Part shown: piece after piece, positions 19,529-30,644 of the stretch
Layout of the letters: each line of letters starts with the position of its first letter
Numbering within the stretch: position 1 is the first letter of the stretch
Assembly (NCBI GenBank): GCA_023375675.1
Contig: JALQBC010000019.1
Location: 682,001 to 746,000 of the forward strand
From: Cytospora piceicola
Taxonomy: Eukaryota; Ascomycota; Sordariomycetes; Diaporthales; Cytosporaceae
Reading direction: 5' to 3'
DNA: 64,000 nucleotides
Notes under the pieces: generated by a model
What the model was told of the DNA's origin: nothing
Database searches by the model: none
Seen by the model: only the letters and a program-made list of their open reading frames with translations
Made by a program: the position numbers and the translations under genes

Positions 19529-21876
19529 TTAAACTTGTCGATCAACGGCCTGTGTTGGTTGACTGTGGCCTTTCTCGCCGTCCGGCTTCTTCTTGATATC
19601 CTTGAATCCCAAGAGCCACCCGAAAACGAACGCGAGAGCCGCAATGGCAGCATCAAAGTACCAAGTCCTGTCAATGCTCTTTGCGTAGGCCACCATCACT
19701 TCAGCCAGCTGGTCAGACGCCACTACTTCCCTGAACTTTGTAGAGCCGGCGTCAATAATCGCTTGGGCATCGACACCCGGGGCATATTGGGGGATGAGCT
19801 CGGACAAGCTGTTGGTGAAGATGGTCTGGCAGAGAACGACAGCTACGGCACCGAAGAAGTTGCCTGAAAATATGAGCATAGACATTGCTGCGGGGATGAG
19901 CTGTTTTGGAAGCGCGGTCTGGACGGCGACAAATGGCTGTGATAGAACATAAGCATTAGTTCACGGAGACGGACTGAAGGCTTGCGGTCCGAACGGGGCA
20001 AAAGAAAGGACCAATAGGGAGCTGGGTGAATCAATAAACTCACAGTTGACAGCGAGATGCCACGACCGACGCCATCGATGACCTGGAACCCAACCCACAT
20101 GCCAGCGGAGCTTTGCGGCATTAACAGACTCATCAGACCAAGACCAACAGTGCTGAAAACAGCTCCCACGAGCAGAAAAGGGGTATAGAACCCCGAGTTC
20201 TCGACTATAGACAATCCGTCAGCATCCCCAAATTGATCACACTCTACTGGAAAGCAGTCATGGATACGTACTTGCTCGGCCAGCCACGACTGCGAAGATT
20301 AGCTGTGGCACGATAGTACCTAGAAAAGTATAACCACTCTGGAATGCGGTCCGGCCGAGGACGGCCTGGAAGTAGATGGGTAGATAGATAGTGAGTGAGT
20401 ACATGGGGATAGCCTGGAAGGCCATGCAGAGGCAGCTGACCCAGACAATGCGCTGCCTCATCATGGCATACGGAACCATGGCGTCGTTTCCGGCGTACCA
20501 ATCCCAGACCAGCCAGGCTACCAGGGCGAAGCCTGAACCCCAGAAGAGGCAGATGATGGCTGCACTGTTCCAGGCAAGACGGTTGCCGCCGAACTGGAGG
20601 GCCAGGAAGAATATGACGATGGCGCAGGCAAATATGCCAAATCCGGGAACGTCAAACACCTTAACGCCATTCTTGAAGGCGTCGCGGAAAGCCGGCTTCG
20701 ATATCTGGTCAGGTATGGGTATTATGAAGATGATGGCGGCGACTGGGATGCCGATGTTGAGATTAACATAGAAGCCTGTCAATCAGGTCAGACGGATATA
20801 TTTTCCATTGATAAGACCGTAGTGAATGGACAACTTACACCAGCGCCAACTGGCGTACTCGGTGAACACTCCACCGATGAGCGGACCGAAGGCAAGGCCC
20901 AACTGTCCAACTTTAAGATGTTGAGTTATGAGCAGCTCGAGCAGCGAATGAAGACCTAAGAGGTGCACTTACTGCCCATGACAATACCCATGAGAGCTTC
21001 GAGAGAGAGAGTCAGATTTCTTCGCTTCATATCACCAATATGGATGTTAACCCTTTGGACTTCCTACTGACCTGGTGTTCGATGAGGGGGCACGGAGGAA
21101 CTCATAATGATCAGACACCCGTTTAGGAGGCCTGCACCACCCAATCCAGCAACAACTCTACCAGCAATCAACGTGCTCGAAGTTTTGGCGGTGGCGCAAA
21201 CAACGGAGCCGACCTCGAATATGATGATGCACCACGCGAAAACCCACTAGACTCCCAGTTACTTTCGTGCCCTGTATGGGTCAGAGGATCTTGGAGCCTG
21301 GGAATAGAGAGACGTTACCTTGTTGTGAAAACGTAAATAAAACTTTCCAGTCATGGGCTGCAAGATGGCACTGTCCATATATATATCAGCTATCCGTAAG
21401 AATGGTTGAGGAGTTGCGCCTCCTTCGTTCACTTACGTCGCAAGAGTGTACGCGCTGCCGTACCAACCGATATCGAGAATGGAATGGAATTCATCTGTGA
21501 TGTATGGGATGGCCTGAACTTTCCCATAATTAGTGGCCAGGTTAATCAAGTTTGAGGTATCTCGCTGCCAAAGATTGTTGATAGCAGTGTAGTGTAGTCG
21601 TACCGTTGCCAGGACTGTGGTATCGAGCATGTTCAAGAAGTATACCACGGAGATTGAAACAATGACCAGTGCCAGTTTGACCCCATGAATATACTCAGTG
21701 CTTTTCTCTGGGTCTTCAGGAATTTCTCGTGATCCGGCATTGACATCATCTACAGTCAAAGTCTCGAAGAAAAGCTGCTCATGTCTCGTCGGTTGGCGTG
21801 GATTGCCACCAAAATTCCCAGTCGATGTGCCGAAGGGTTCTCGGTCCCGTCGTATCTGGGCTTCTCTCGGATCCAT
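19529..21876 (-). CDS. MFS drug/toxin-type exporter, 14 helices
   Basis: Predicted 581-residue plasma-membrane transporter of the fungal multidrug proton antiporter type, probably exporting the cluster product. Nine exons: 21876-21604, 21513-21437, 21370-21319, 21246-21072, 20996-20973, 20910-20839, 20775-20272, 20204-20044 and 19936-19529; all junctions keep frame and the total is divisible by three. A hydrophilic N terminus of about 60 residues precedes the first helix (VVYFLNMLDTTVLAT). Family motifs are DIGWYGSAYTLAT, GRVVAGLGGAGLLNG, LAFGPLIGGVFTEYASWRW and, near the C terminus, FSGNFFGAVAVVL. Exon 5 is only 24 nt (LMGIVMG). It is convergent with the regulator gene, with 274 bp between the stop codons. 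Three ACTCCGGA boxes lie about 340-420 bp upstream of the ATG. Confidence 0.9.
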
Positions 21877-22215
21877 TGTGTTGGAAGTTCGAATTAGGAC
21901 AAGCCGGCAAGTTGTATCGGACTGTTGCTTACTTAGGTATGTACTGGCAGATCGAGAACCCTTGGGAAAGAATGACGGTACCACTTTGACTACTTCTAAA
22001 CAGGAACCTCTGGAAATCAATATGCTTCGGTAGTGCAAAATGCCACCTATATACTTGATATCACAGGGATTCCAATGTTTCGTTTGATAGATTCGGAGAT
22101 TCGGAATTGAGAGAGGTGAGGCAGTCTACACCCTCCCTCCCCATAGAAACCGAGCACCTGCCCCCCCCCCCCCGCAGCCCTGGAGAGTCCGGGCGGACTT
22201 CAGGACTCTGCAAAC

Positions 22216-22292
22216 TCCGGACTTTGTTACACTTTCGTTGGCTTAATTCAACTCCGGAACTTGTTGGGGGCCAGAATTAACCAGACTCCGGA
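22216..22292. promoter_or_regulatory. Three ACTCCGGA boxes upstream of the MFS gene
   Basis: The palindrome TCCGGA, each time preceded by AC, occurs at 22216-22221, 22253-22258 and 22287-22292, spaced 37 and 34 bp; a fourth relative, AGTCCGGGCGG, is near 22186 next to a run of 13 C (22161-22173). CCGG-containing palindromes suit a Zn2Cys6 dimer. The site lies upstream of the exporter, and the same core is upstream of the regulator. Candidate operators; no direct evidence. Confidence 0.4.
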
Positions 22293-23577
22293 ATTTTTCC
22301 TTTGAGCCCATCTGCGCAGGGGTCGGAGCTTCGCGATGCTGCAGTTGCTGTGGACTTGAGTAGACTCCGATGCATCATCAGCACCTGTACAATGTCTGGA
22401 CCTTGTTGGCTCAGGGCCAGGGCCCAACCATCGGCTCTTTAGTTGTCAAGAATTTTCACAGTTATATCTTTGTTTCGGTTCGATCCTTCTGATTGAGATG
22501 GGCAAGATACCCTTAGGGTACGTGGTCGTCCGAGGTTGTCACGTGATTGAGCTCCCAATCCGTGCCTGCTCGGACATTGTCTCCCTGCCGAGAGGCCGCT
22601 GGCTACGGTCATCAAGTACGTAGTGAGTTCGAGTCCATCACTGAGTGTGAAATCCCTGGCGTCTGCCGCTCCCTAACATCGGCCGAGACCTATCACCGAG
22701 TACGGATCTGGTGCATCGGTGGAGACGGGATCGCGAGGCTGCTTGCGCCAGGTGCAAGACGCCAGCCGAGACTTCACTCTCCGTTGTCATGGAGCTCAAA
22801 CCTATCTGAGTAGGTAGTTACAGGATTTCACGTAGCCAGTATACCCTGAAATAGTCTTGGGCGAAGTATCAAGGCGCTGTAGTGACATGACGAGTTAGGC
22901 CAAAATAATAAGCCAGCCATCTGCACCTTTCCCAACCCGCCCTGGTCCAGCAGCTGAAAGGTTTAGTATATACCCATACTATTACAGTATTTTCATACCT
23001 ATGTTGATGTCTATAATCTTACTACTTCCTTACGTAGCAAACATCTCCATTCTTCCGCAACAAATATGATTCGCTGCGAAGTTAGCACCTACTTCAAAAT
23101 TAGGATGAACAATATATCAATTACAACGCTTAGACTAGGAGAGGGACAGTTAGAAGCTTACATCTGGATGTTGAGCAGGAAATGAAGTGAGTAAGTGCAT
23201 TGCATTGGAGAGCGAGAGTCTCTGGGAAACTACATGACGGGGACAGCGCTATTTATATACAGGGTGACATGATGTGTGCCGGTGCGGGTTACCTAACCCA
23301 TGGTTTGACTTCCAACACTGGAGTACTTGATCAAGGCTGTTCATGCCTGAGTAATTATATGACGGTGATCAAGATCAATGGTACAAGGAAGGCTCCCCGG
23401 GTCGTTCTGTGGTATAATACCGTCAATTAACAAAACGGTTGGCCTATGGTAGAGAGAAATGAAAGAAACAAGAAAGGACAGTAAGGACTACAGCGACGGG
23501 GATAAGCCCCGCCGTTTGTCCTGATGTCGTGCTGCCTTGACCAGCGATATATATACGTGCCCATCACGAACCACCGG
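22293..23577. other. Intergenic interval
   Basis: Upstream region of the MFS exporter and downstream of the BBE-like oxidase, both on the minus strand. Short frames at 22547-22813 and 23200-23430 show no motif. No gene or RNA is supported. Confidence 0.5.
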
Positions 23578-25226
23578 TCAACCTTCCACGGCAGATATCT
23601 TGAACCCACCAGGGCAGAGTCGCTGGAAGACGCCCTCGGGGTCATACTTAGCTGCAGCCTCCCGAATCCTTTGCACGTTGTCCGGGCCGTAGCTCTGCAG
23701 GACATCCTGGCTGCTGTGAGCGTAGTTGGGGTACTTCCAGGAAATGAAACCATCTCTGCTCACGGCGAATGCACGCACATCTTCAATCAAGGACTGGATA
23801 CGAGGGCGGACCCAATTAGCTAGGTCAGCGGTTTTCACGCTGGCACTCGCCTGCACCATGACGGCGTCGTATGGGTATTGTTCGAGGCCCATGACGTTGC
23901 CACCAGAGGCTTGGGATCTTTCTGTGTAGAGCCGTGGAATCGGCTGGAAGGCGACGTGCGTGTTGAAATCACCACCTGAGGCTTGGTTCTCCAGGTCCTT
24001 GCTTAGTTGAAAGAGTAACTCGGAAGCCTTGGCCACGATGGCGGCGTCGTTCTTGAAGGTAATGGTGTACCAAATGTAGCTGATGCAAGAGTTTAGCGGT
24101 GGAAGGCTCCTGGCATAAGCTGTCTGGAGGGATCTACTTACTAGCAGTCTCGTGGAAGCTCAGAGAATGACAGCAAGTCCTGCATCTTTCCCTTCTGGTA
24201 CTGGCTGAATGTTTCGGGTAAGGACATGAATTGGTCAAAGGCCTTGGGCTTCTCGATGCCAGCAGCGTTGAAGGCCACTGTCATGATCAATTCACCACCA
24301 AACTTGGGTTGATTAGCCGCCACAAGAATGATCGTGCTATCCGGGTCGTTAGGGGCGTTTGCGATGAAGTCATCAAAAGCTTGGGAAGCTTTTGGCAAAA
24401 CATCTCTTGGCTTCAGTGATACGCCACCCCAGACCGGACCGCTGGGGATAGTCTTCATGGTAAAGCGCGTGACAATGCCGAAGTTATTGCCACCACCTTT
24501 GAGAGCACGGAACAGGTCCTCATGTTCATGACCACTGGCAGTGATGAGGCGACCATCAGCCAGGGCGACTTCAAAGGCCACAACGTTGTCGCAAGCAAAG
24601 CCGTGACGGCCCGTGTAGATCGAGAGGCCGCCGCCCAATACGTAACCGCCAACGCCCACACTGCCGACACGGCCTCCGCCCACAACACACTGGTGCTTCT
24701 CTAGCTCATCATACACGTGTTGCCTTATTAATTCCCTGGTTAGCAAATATCAAGATGAGATTGGGAGGAGTGAACAGAAATAGTGTTAATCGTCTCTTGA
24801 ATCGTTCACGAGACAAGCTGCAACTAGAATGATTGGGTTGTAGCCTAGGCAGGCGTCTTGGTAAAAACTTCTCACATACCAGGTGGCACCGGAGCCAATG
24901 TGTGCCGTTTCTGTTTCGGAGTTGTACTCGACCGACTTGAGGAGGCCCAAATCGATGGTAACCCCGCCATTGATGTTGTTGCTCCCAGCCCTGGCGGTAC
25001 ACCCGCCCGAGCGAACTGCGAAGGGCTGATTGGCGGCCATGAGAGCCTTCACACCAGTGGCTAGCTCGGAAGCAGTTCGCGGCTGGAAGAAGCATGCCGG
25101 ATGAAGTTTTGAGGCATTGTCAAAGTACGACTCAATGCTGGCTGCATACTTGGGATCATCAGGAAGGATGATTTGAGTTCCCAGGCCGGCTGCGAGGAGG
25201 CATTCTGTCTCGGAAGAGGAGGCCAT
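23578..25226 (-). CDS. BBE-like FAD-linked oxidoreductase, FAD-His replaced by Cys
   Basis: Predicted 476-residue oxidase of the berberine-bridge-enzyme-like family (FAD_binding_4 plus C-terminal BBE segment), which oxidises alcohols or forms rings in many fungal pathways. Exons 25226-24880, 24723-24142 and 24079-23578; introns 24879-24724 (156 bp, GTATGT...AATAAG) and 24141-24080 (62 bp). The first junction rebuilds Trp in GATW-QHVYDELEKH. The FAD domain shows SNNINGGVTIDL and GRVGSVGVGGYVLGGG; the C terminus shows YPNYAHSSQDVL and YDPEGVFQRLCPGGFKIS. In most relatives the first FAD segment reads R-S/G-G-H, the His binding FAD covalently; here it is RSGGC with Cys76. No signal peptide is apparent. 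The frame is otherwise intact. It could be an enzyme with non-covalent or altered flavin binding. Confidence 0.9.
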
Positions 25227-26112
25227 GGTGTCTTGCAGAGATGGGAAGATGAAAAATGTCCAGTGCCAGTGAGAGACTGTCTGGCATACCGAGGTATACA
25301 GAAAGTTATTTGACTACATGGTGAACCACGCGGAATATATGTTCCACCAGACCAATTTCTGGAGGCGCTGAGTAATCGATCATCGTACATTCAATGTACC
25401 GTGTGTCAATGCCATACCGACGGTGTACTTCTGCCAGGAGGAGGTGCAGGTGGACCGCTTTGCCTGCTTTTGTTGGTGATTTCAATCTTGATGTTACTTA
25501 CCTACACTAGGTGGTATATTGTACTGAGATCTGCACACATGGGTGGGCCATAAAGCGAAGTGTTTGGGGGCGAAGACAGGGAAATCCAGTCACAGGGCGT
25601 CTGACCGTAACGGGGCCGAGCCGCAATTCCCCTGGCGCTTGTTGGTTGCCCTGTTCGGCATAGTACGGACCGAAAAAGAACAGGGGCTTCGGACCGTTAT
25701 CACGAATTCGGACCCCACTCGCTTAGCTGGACTGCATATGTCAGTAGCATTATGCATGGCTACATAGCCCTTTACCAACAGTCGTTTCTTAACCAGTCAG
25801 AGGCTCTTGTCAGCATGTTAAGATGCCACCATCCATTTCAAGTTGGTCGTCAACGTACGACTCAACCTTGGAATGTCACCCCCCCCCTCACCAACTTCCA
25901 CCACGCAACCCAACCTGCCAGCTTTACTGCTGCACAACCTTCAACCGGGTCATCCCTCTCCCCCAGGCTTTCGACCTTTGGGACAAAGCTTTCCATCTTT
26001 TCAGCGTCTTCTACTTCTCTGACAACTTCAACTTGCCCTTGGCCTATTTCTGAGCAAATTTACTGCCCCGATTAAACACCACACCCAAGATACAAGTACT
26101 TCGAGCCCAGCA
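25227..26112. other. Divergent promoter region with CT-rich leader
   Basis: The region lies between the divergent BBE-like oxidase (minus) and SDR (plus) genes. Its right part, about 25875-26040, is strongly C/T-rich on the plus strand, the usual mark of an active fungal promoter, and leads into the SDR start. A run of nine C is at 25881-25889. No gene is seen. Confidence 0.55.
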
Positions 26113-26948
26113 ATGTCTTCCACCCAGACCACTGTGCTAATCACTGGTGCAAACCGAGGCAAGTATTCTAGTCAAGTCTGGCTTTCTGTGAACCTCTTGG
26201 ATCGATCCACTAACATAGCGTAAATTTAGGCATCGGCCGCGGTCTTGCCGAGGCCTTACTGTCTCGTCCCAACCACACTGTCGTTGCGGCCGTCCGTAAC
26301 CTCGACACTACACTCAAGGACTTCAAGCCAGCAGAGGGTAGCAAGCTCCTTCTAGTCAAGATCGAGAACTCATCGACAAGTGACCCAGCCGCTGCTATCG
26401 AGCAAATCCAGTCCGCAGGAGTCAAGACTCTTGACATTGTCGTCGCAAACGCAGCTATCAATCCACTGGATGCTCTGCTCAAGGTCGAGGACATGAGTCT
26501 GGAGAAGCTGCGCAAACTGTTCGAGATCAACACCCTCTCGTTTGTCACGCTCTTTCAAGCGACTCGCCACCTGCTTAAAGCTGCAGCCGACCAGAAGGGC
26601 GTGGGCGTTCCGAAGCTCTTGGCGCTCACTTCCAACGCTGCGTCGATCGTGGACATGGAGTCAAACATACCGGTCAACGTGGGCAGCTACGGTGTCAGCA
26701 AATCTGCCCTGAACTATCTGGTTCGTCGTACGCACTTCGAAAACCCATGGCTCACAACATGGGTCATGAACCCAGGTTTTGTACAGACGGACAACGGAAA
26801 TGCCACGGCCAAGGCGTTTGGCATGGAAAAGGCTCCTCATACGCAGGGGCAGGCAGTCGCAGCCTTGCTAAGCCAGTTGGATGGTGCTACTAGGTCTGAG
26901 ACCTCAGGCCAGTTTTACAACTTTGATGGCACTTTGATGGCATTCTAG
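26113..26948 (+). CDS. Norsolorinic-acid-ketoreductase-like SDR
   Basis: Predicted 254-residue classical SDR, closest in style to the fungal ketoreductase subgroup named after norsolorinic acid ketoreductase; a carbonyl reduction in the local pathway is likely, the substrate unknown. Exon 1 is 26113-26158 and exon 2 26230-26948. The intron (26159-26229, 71 bp) begins GCAAGT and ends TTTAG, a GC-AG intron; no GT donor nearby keeps the frame. The splice rebuilds the glycine-rich cofactor motif TGANRGIG (residues 11-18). Other family residues are NAA (89-91), N116, Ser150 and the catalytic Y169-GVS-K173. The start ATG lies in CAGCAATGTC after a CT-rich leader. All catalytic residues are present, unlike the SDR at 13.6-14.7 kb. 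It is divergent from the BBE-like oxidase, so the two may share a promoter. Confidence 0.9.
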
Positions 26949-28637
26949 CTGGACGCCGGGTTGGGTGGAGAGACTACGGTCTGGGACAGCAGGAGATACT
27001 GCCTGTAATACAGATTCTCTACTTTCTCTTTCGAATTATCCATTGCTGTTCTCTCGTTCTACCCTAGTTTGCCAATGAACTCGACTGACTGCCACACACA
27101 TGGCACCAGAACTCTCACCGAAATTCCCCGCTTCGAGCTCCGCAATGTATCAAATCAAGCATCCTTGACCTTGCCCTGTGTGGCGGGGAGGGTCCATCAC
27201 AGTTACAAAGACAGTTGTTGGTTGGATGATACACCGCCCCGAATATGTAACCTCCAGACCCACAAACCAAAGGTGGGTGAGGAGAGAATTTGGGGGCGGG
27301 AGATTCCGGTGTTGCATGGCGCTATCACCTTGCATTCCTCAACCCTGGACAAGCCTGGAGTGTTGCATGACATCTAAACTACCCAGTACTGTGTATTGTA
27401 GATGGGGTGGTGGAGCTTCCTGCTGGGTTTATCGTATGTATGCAAAGGACAGGCTACGCACTGGGGTCATCGGTGGGGTATAGGATCATACACTAGTAGG
27501 AGGCACGCCAGAATCCTCCCGACAACGTCCGGGCACACTAACCATTATTACCCGATATATACTTGGGTACATACCTAGGTAGCCTCATGTGCATACTACC
27601 TACCTAGGTACTCCTAAGTACAGTTCTCAGTCCTGATTTCGTTGATTTTACCAGGCAGAATATCTCCGAATTGGCCAACAAGCTGCAGAAATGGGCCGAC
27701 AAATTTAATTTGTAATCAGCTTCGCTGTCCTCCTCGGTACCGTAGATCGAAACCACAAGTGGAACGAACCAACATTGTTGTTCCCTGAGGACTGTAGCTA
27801 TTGTCGGATTTCACAAACAACAGGCTTATCAATGCCTGAGTCACAGTTATAAGGTAGGTACGCACGGGACTCATACTCATGACCGTGTACCGGGGCAGGC
27901 TAACAAATTGGCGTCTATTCTAACGCTTATATTGGCTGCCTTGTCTTTATCATGGGGCTTTTGAATAATAAATCATCTCTGAATTGTCTTGCTCGGCATC
28001 TCGGCCTACTTTACTGGAGGAGGGTAGGACTCTACCCCCTTCCCGTGGAGAAGCTAGAGCGTGCGCAGTTCCAATTTTCTGCAGAATTGCGGCACCGAAA
28101 TCCAGTTGTGAGTCCCCGGCTGGCGGTTTCACAGTAGATCAGATTATTATTGCGGTCAGCTGGAAGGTACCTGAGAGGTTATTGGTGAAAGTAATGAGTT
28201 GTTGGTCTAGGTCTGGTCCACACAGCCAACTGGCCCACGCCGCTAACTGGCCAGGTACAAATTGAAAGAGTATGTATGAGATCTCCTACGCACGCAATAT
28301 CGAGCATGTCCCCATGTCACTGTGGGGTCCAGATGGTGCTCTTTGCGGTTTATGCTTGAGTATCTTTGTATGTACTGTGGAACACCACGACAGCCTCCGG
28401 AGGCGTTGCCCTTTTGGCCAGTCACTCGCAGAATCCACCAACTGGGCACCGAGTTGACATCCAATGCGGTTGCAGCACGCTGTTCGTTCAAGGCAATGTT
28501 CAACAACGTCAAGAGCTGGAGCAGAAATACAAGCTCTTCCACAGCTGGAAGGGTATATATGTAATCCGTCCGACTGGTGATTCTGCTCTTTCTTCGACCT
28601 CCAGTGCATGCATAATACCCATTGTCGTGTCTACGCC
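26949..28637. other. Intergenic interval
   Basis: Downstream of the SDR and upstream of the P450. It contains two TACCTAGGTA palindromes (27572-27581, 27601-27610). Short frames (27069-27483, 27952-28265, 28243-28609) have no motifs. I see no gene. Confidence 0.55.
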
Positions 28638-30644
28638 ATGGCGACTCTCAACACTTCATGGCCTTCTGTGCCCTATCAACTACTTTTCTACTTTATTGGT
28701 GCGGTCAGCGGGGTTCTTATTCATCGTACCCTATTCATCCACGGCGAGTGGCACATTCAAGCCCCAATGATCATAATCATTCATACTACAATTGCCTCCT
28801 GTCTGGCGCTGGGGACACACTTCGCTGAGAACACGGGTCTCGAAGCAGTACTCCGAGCCCTGGTTTCAATATCATGGGGTTATCTGCCAGGACTCATTAC
28901 CAGCATTTTTGTTTACCGAATGTTCTTTCATCCGCTTACTAGAGCCGGATTTCCTGGCCCTTGGTACGCTCCGATCAGCAAAATATGGCATGTGTGGTCT
29001 GCGAGACAGGGCCAGAACCACCTCGTTCTAGCAGCTCTCCATGAGAAGTATGGCGATTTTGTGCGAACCGGTATGTTACTTGTAGACACAAGGTCTCGCT
29101 GGTTGAAGTGCTCTGTAATCATTCCCCTTTCTATCCTGACTGACGAATAATACAGGTCCTTCTGAGGTGACCATCTTCACTCCTGATGTCTTCATGGCTA
29201 TCGACGGTCCGCGCTCCCAGTGCATCAAGTCCGAGTTTTATGATCTTCTGGAAAGCACAAATTATCACGCTCTTGTCAATACCCGCGATGGAGACATGCA
29301 TGCCGCCCGGCGTCGCGATTGGCGGCCCGGTTTCTCCAACAAGGCATTACAGCTCCACGAGGCGAAGGTCTTACCGCACATCGATCAGCTTGCGAAGCTG
29401 ATAGAAGCTGATGCCAGTACTCATCGTCCCTCAAGCGTTCGCGACTATATGTACTGGTTTGGGTTCGATGCCATGGGCGAGTTCGTTTTTAGCAAGTCTT
29501 TTGGCATGCTGGAGAATCAAGACCCGGGCGTTATTGTTACTCGGCTCCAGAATGCTTTGTCTCTGCTTGGGCCTCTGGCTGCCACTCCTTGGCTTCTTCA
29601 TGTCGGCTTGAGAATGGCCCCCCGAGTCAGCGTGATCAAAGACTGGTATGATACACTCGAGTGGTGTAGCAGTCAAATGCAGTGCAGACTTGACGCCGCA
29701 AGAGTGGGGAAAGAATCAGTTGGCAAGGATCTAGCTTACTATCTACTAGAAAACAGAGACCACCGGAACTTGGAGTCTCTGGATGACCGCAACTGGAACA
29801 TGCGATGGCTCACTGGCGACAGCTTGCTCGCCATCGTCGCCGGAAGGTATGTCATGATGTCTTGCATCCAATCCGTTTTTCTGTGAAGAGTCGTCCTTCC
29901 ACTGACACACTTTCCAGCGATCCAACGACTGTCACCCTCATTGGCTTGTTCGCCGAATTAGCTAAACATCCGGCGCATCAGGATAAAATCTTTGATGAGG
30001 TGGCCGAAATCGACGTGACAGACTTGAAAAAGCTGAGCTCTCTTCCACATCTGAACGGCGTGATCAAAGAAACCCTGCGACTGTATCCATCATTGCTTAG
30101 TGGTGGGTCTAGGAAGACAACAGAGAATGGTGCCATGATTGGCGGGAAGTTTATTCCACCACACACCACTATCGTGTGCCCCCGATATTCTATCAACAGA
30201 CGTAAGCTTGTTTGTCGTCTTGACCAATATACAGGACCAATGTCCTTCTAACGCTCTATCCAGGGGAAGATTGCTTCGAACGACCGCATGAGTTTATTCC
30301 AGAACGGTGGACTACACTTCCTGAAATGACCAGAAACAAGGCCGGATATACTCCATTTGGCACTGGTGAGCGTTTCTCCTTATCGTCTGTGATTACAAGT
30401 AGCTGACCATTCTGATTTCGATAAAGGCAGCAAGGCTTGCCTCGGCAGATTCTTGGCCGAGGACATGATGAGAGGTGTGGTTTCAAGGCTTGTCCAAGAC
30501 TTTCGCTTTACTTTAGCCCCGGGTGAGACTGGGAACCGCGTGTTGGATATGGTCAAGGACCAGTTTGTACCCAACCCCGGTCCACTGAGCCTCTGTTTTG
30601 AGAGACGTCAGCTAGTCACCGAGAACCAAGGGGTACGATCTTAA
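28638..30644 (+). CDS. Cytochrome P450 monooxygenase, complete
   Basis: Predicted 575-residue membrane-anchored P450, presumably an ER tailoring oxygenase of the cluster. Five exons: 28638-29070, 29156-29846, 29918-30201, 30264-30365 and 30427-30644; introns are 61-85 bp and all junctions keep frame. The start ATG is in ACGCCATGGC; an in-frame ATG at 28608 would add ten residues. The long N terminus has two or three hydrophobic stretches before the hinge (FPGPWYAPISKIW), as in fungal tailoring P450s such as tryprostatin hydroxylases. Landmarks: I-helix AGSDPTT (373-379, across intron 2), ExxR as E426-TL-R429, FIPERW, and the heme loop FGTGSKACLGR with axial Cys508 (across intron 4). The threonine pair is preceded by Pro, a mild deviation from A/G-G-x-D/E-T-T. 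Nothing indicates damage. Confidence 0.92.

Noticed and set aside
22610..22645. B-box-like word GAGTTCGAGTCC suggesting a tRNA
   Set aside because: The surrounding bases do not form a T-arm, anticodon arm or acceptor stem.
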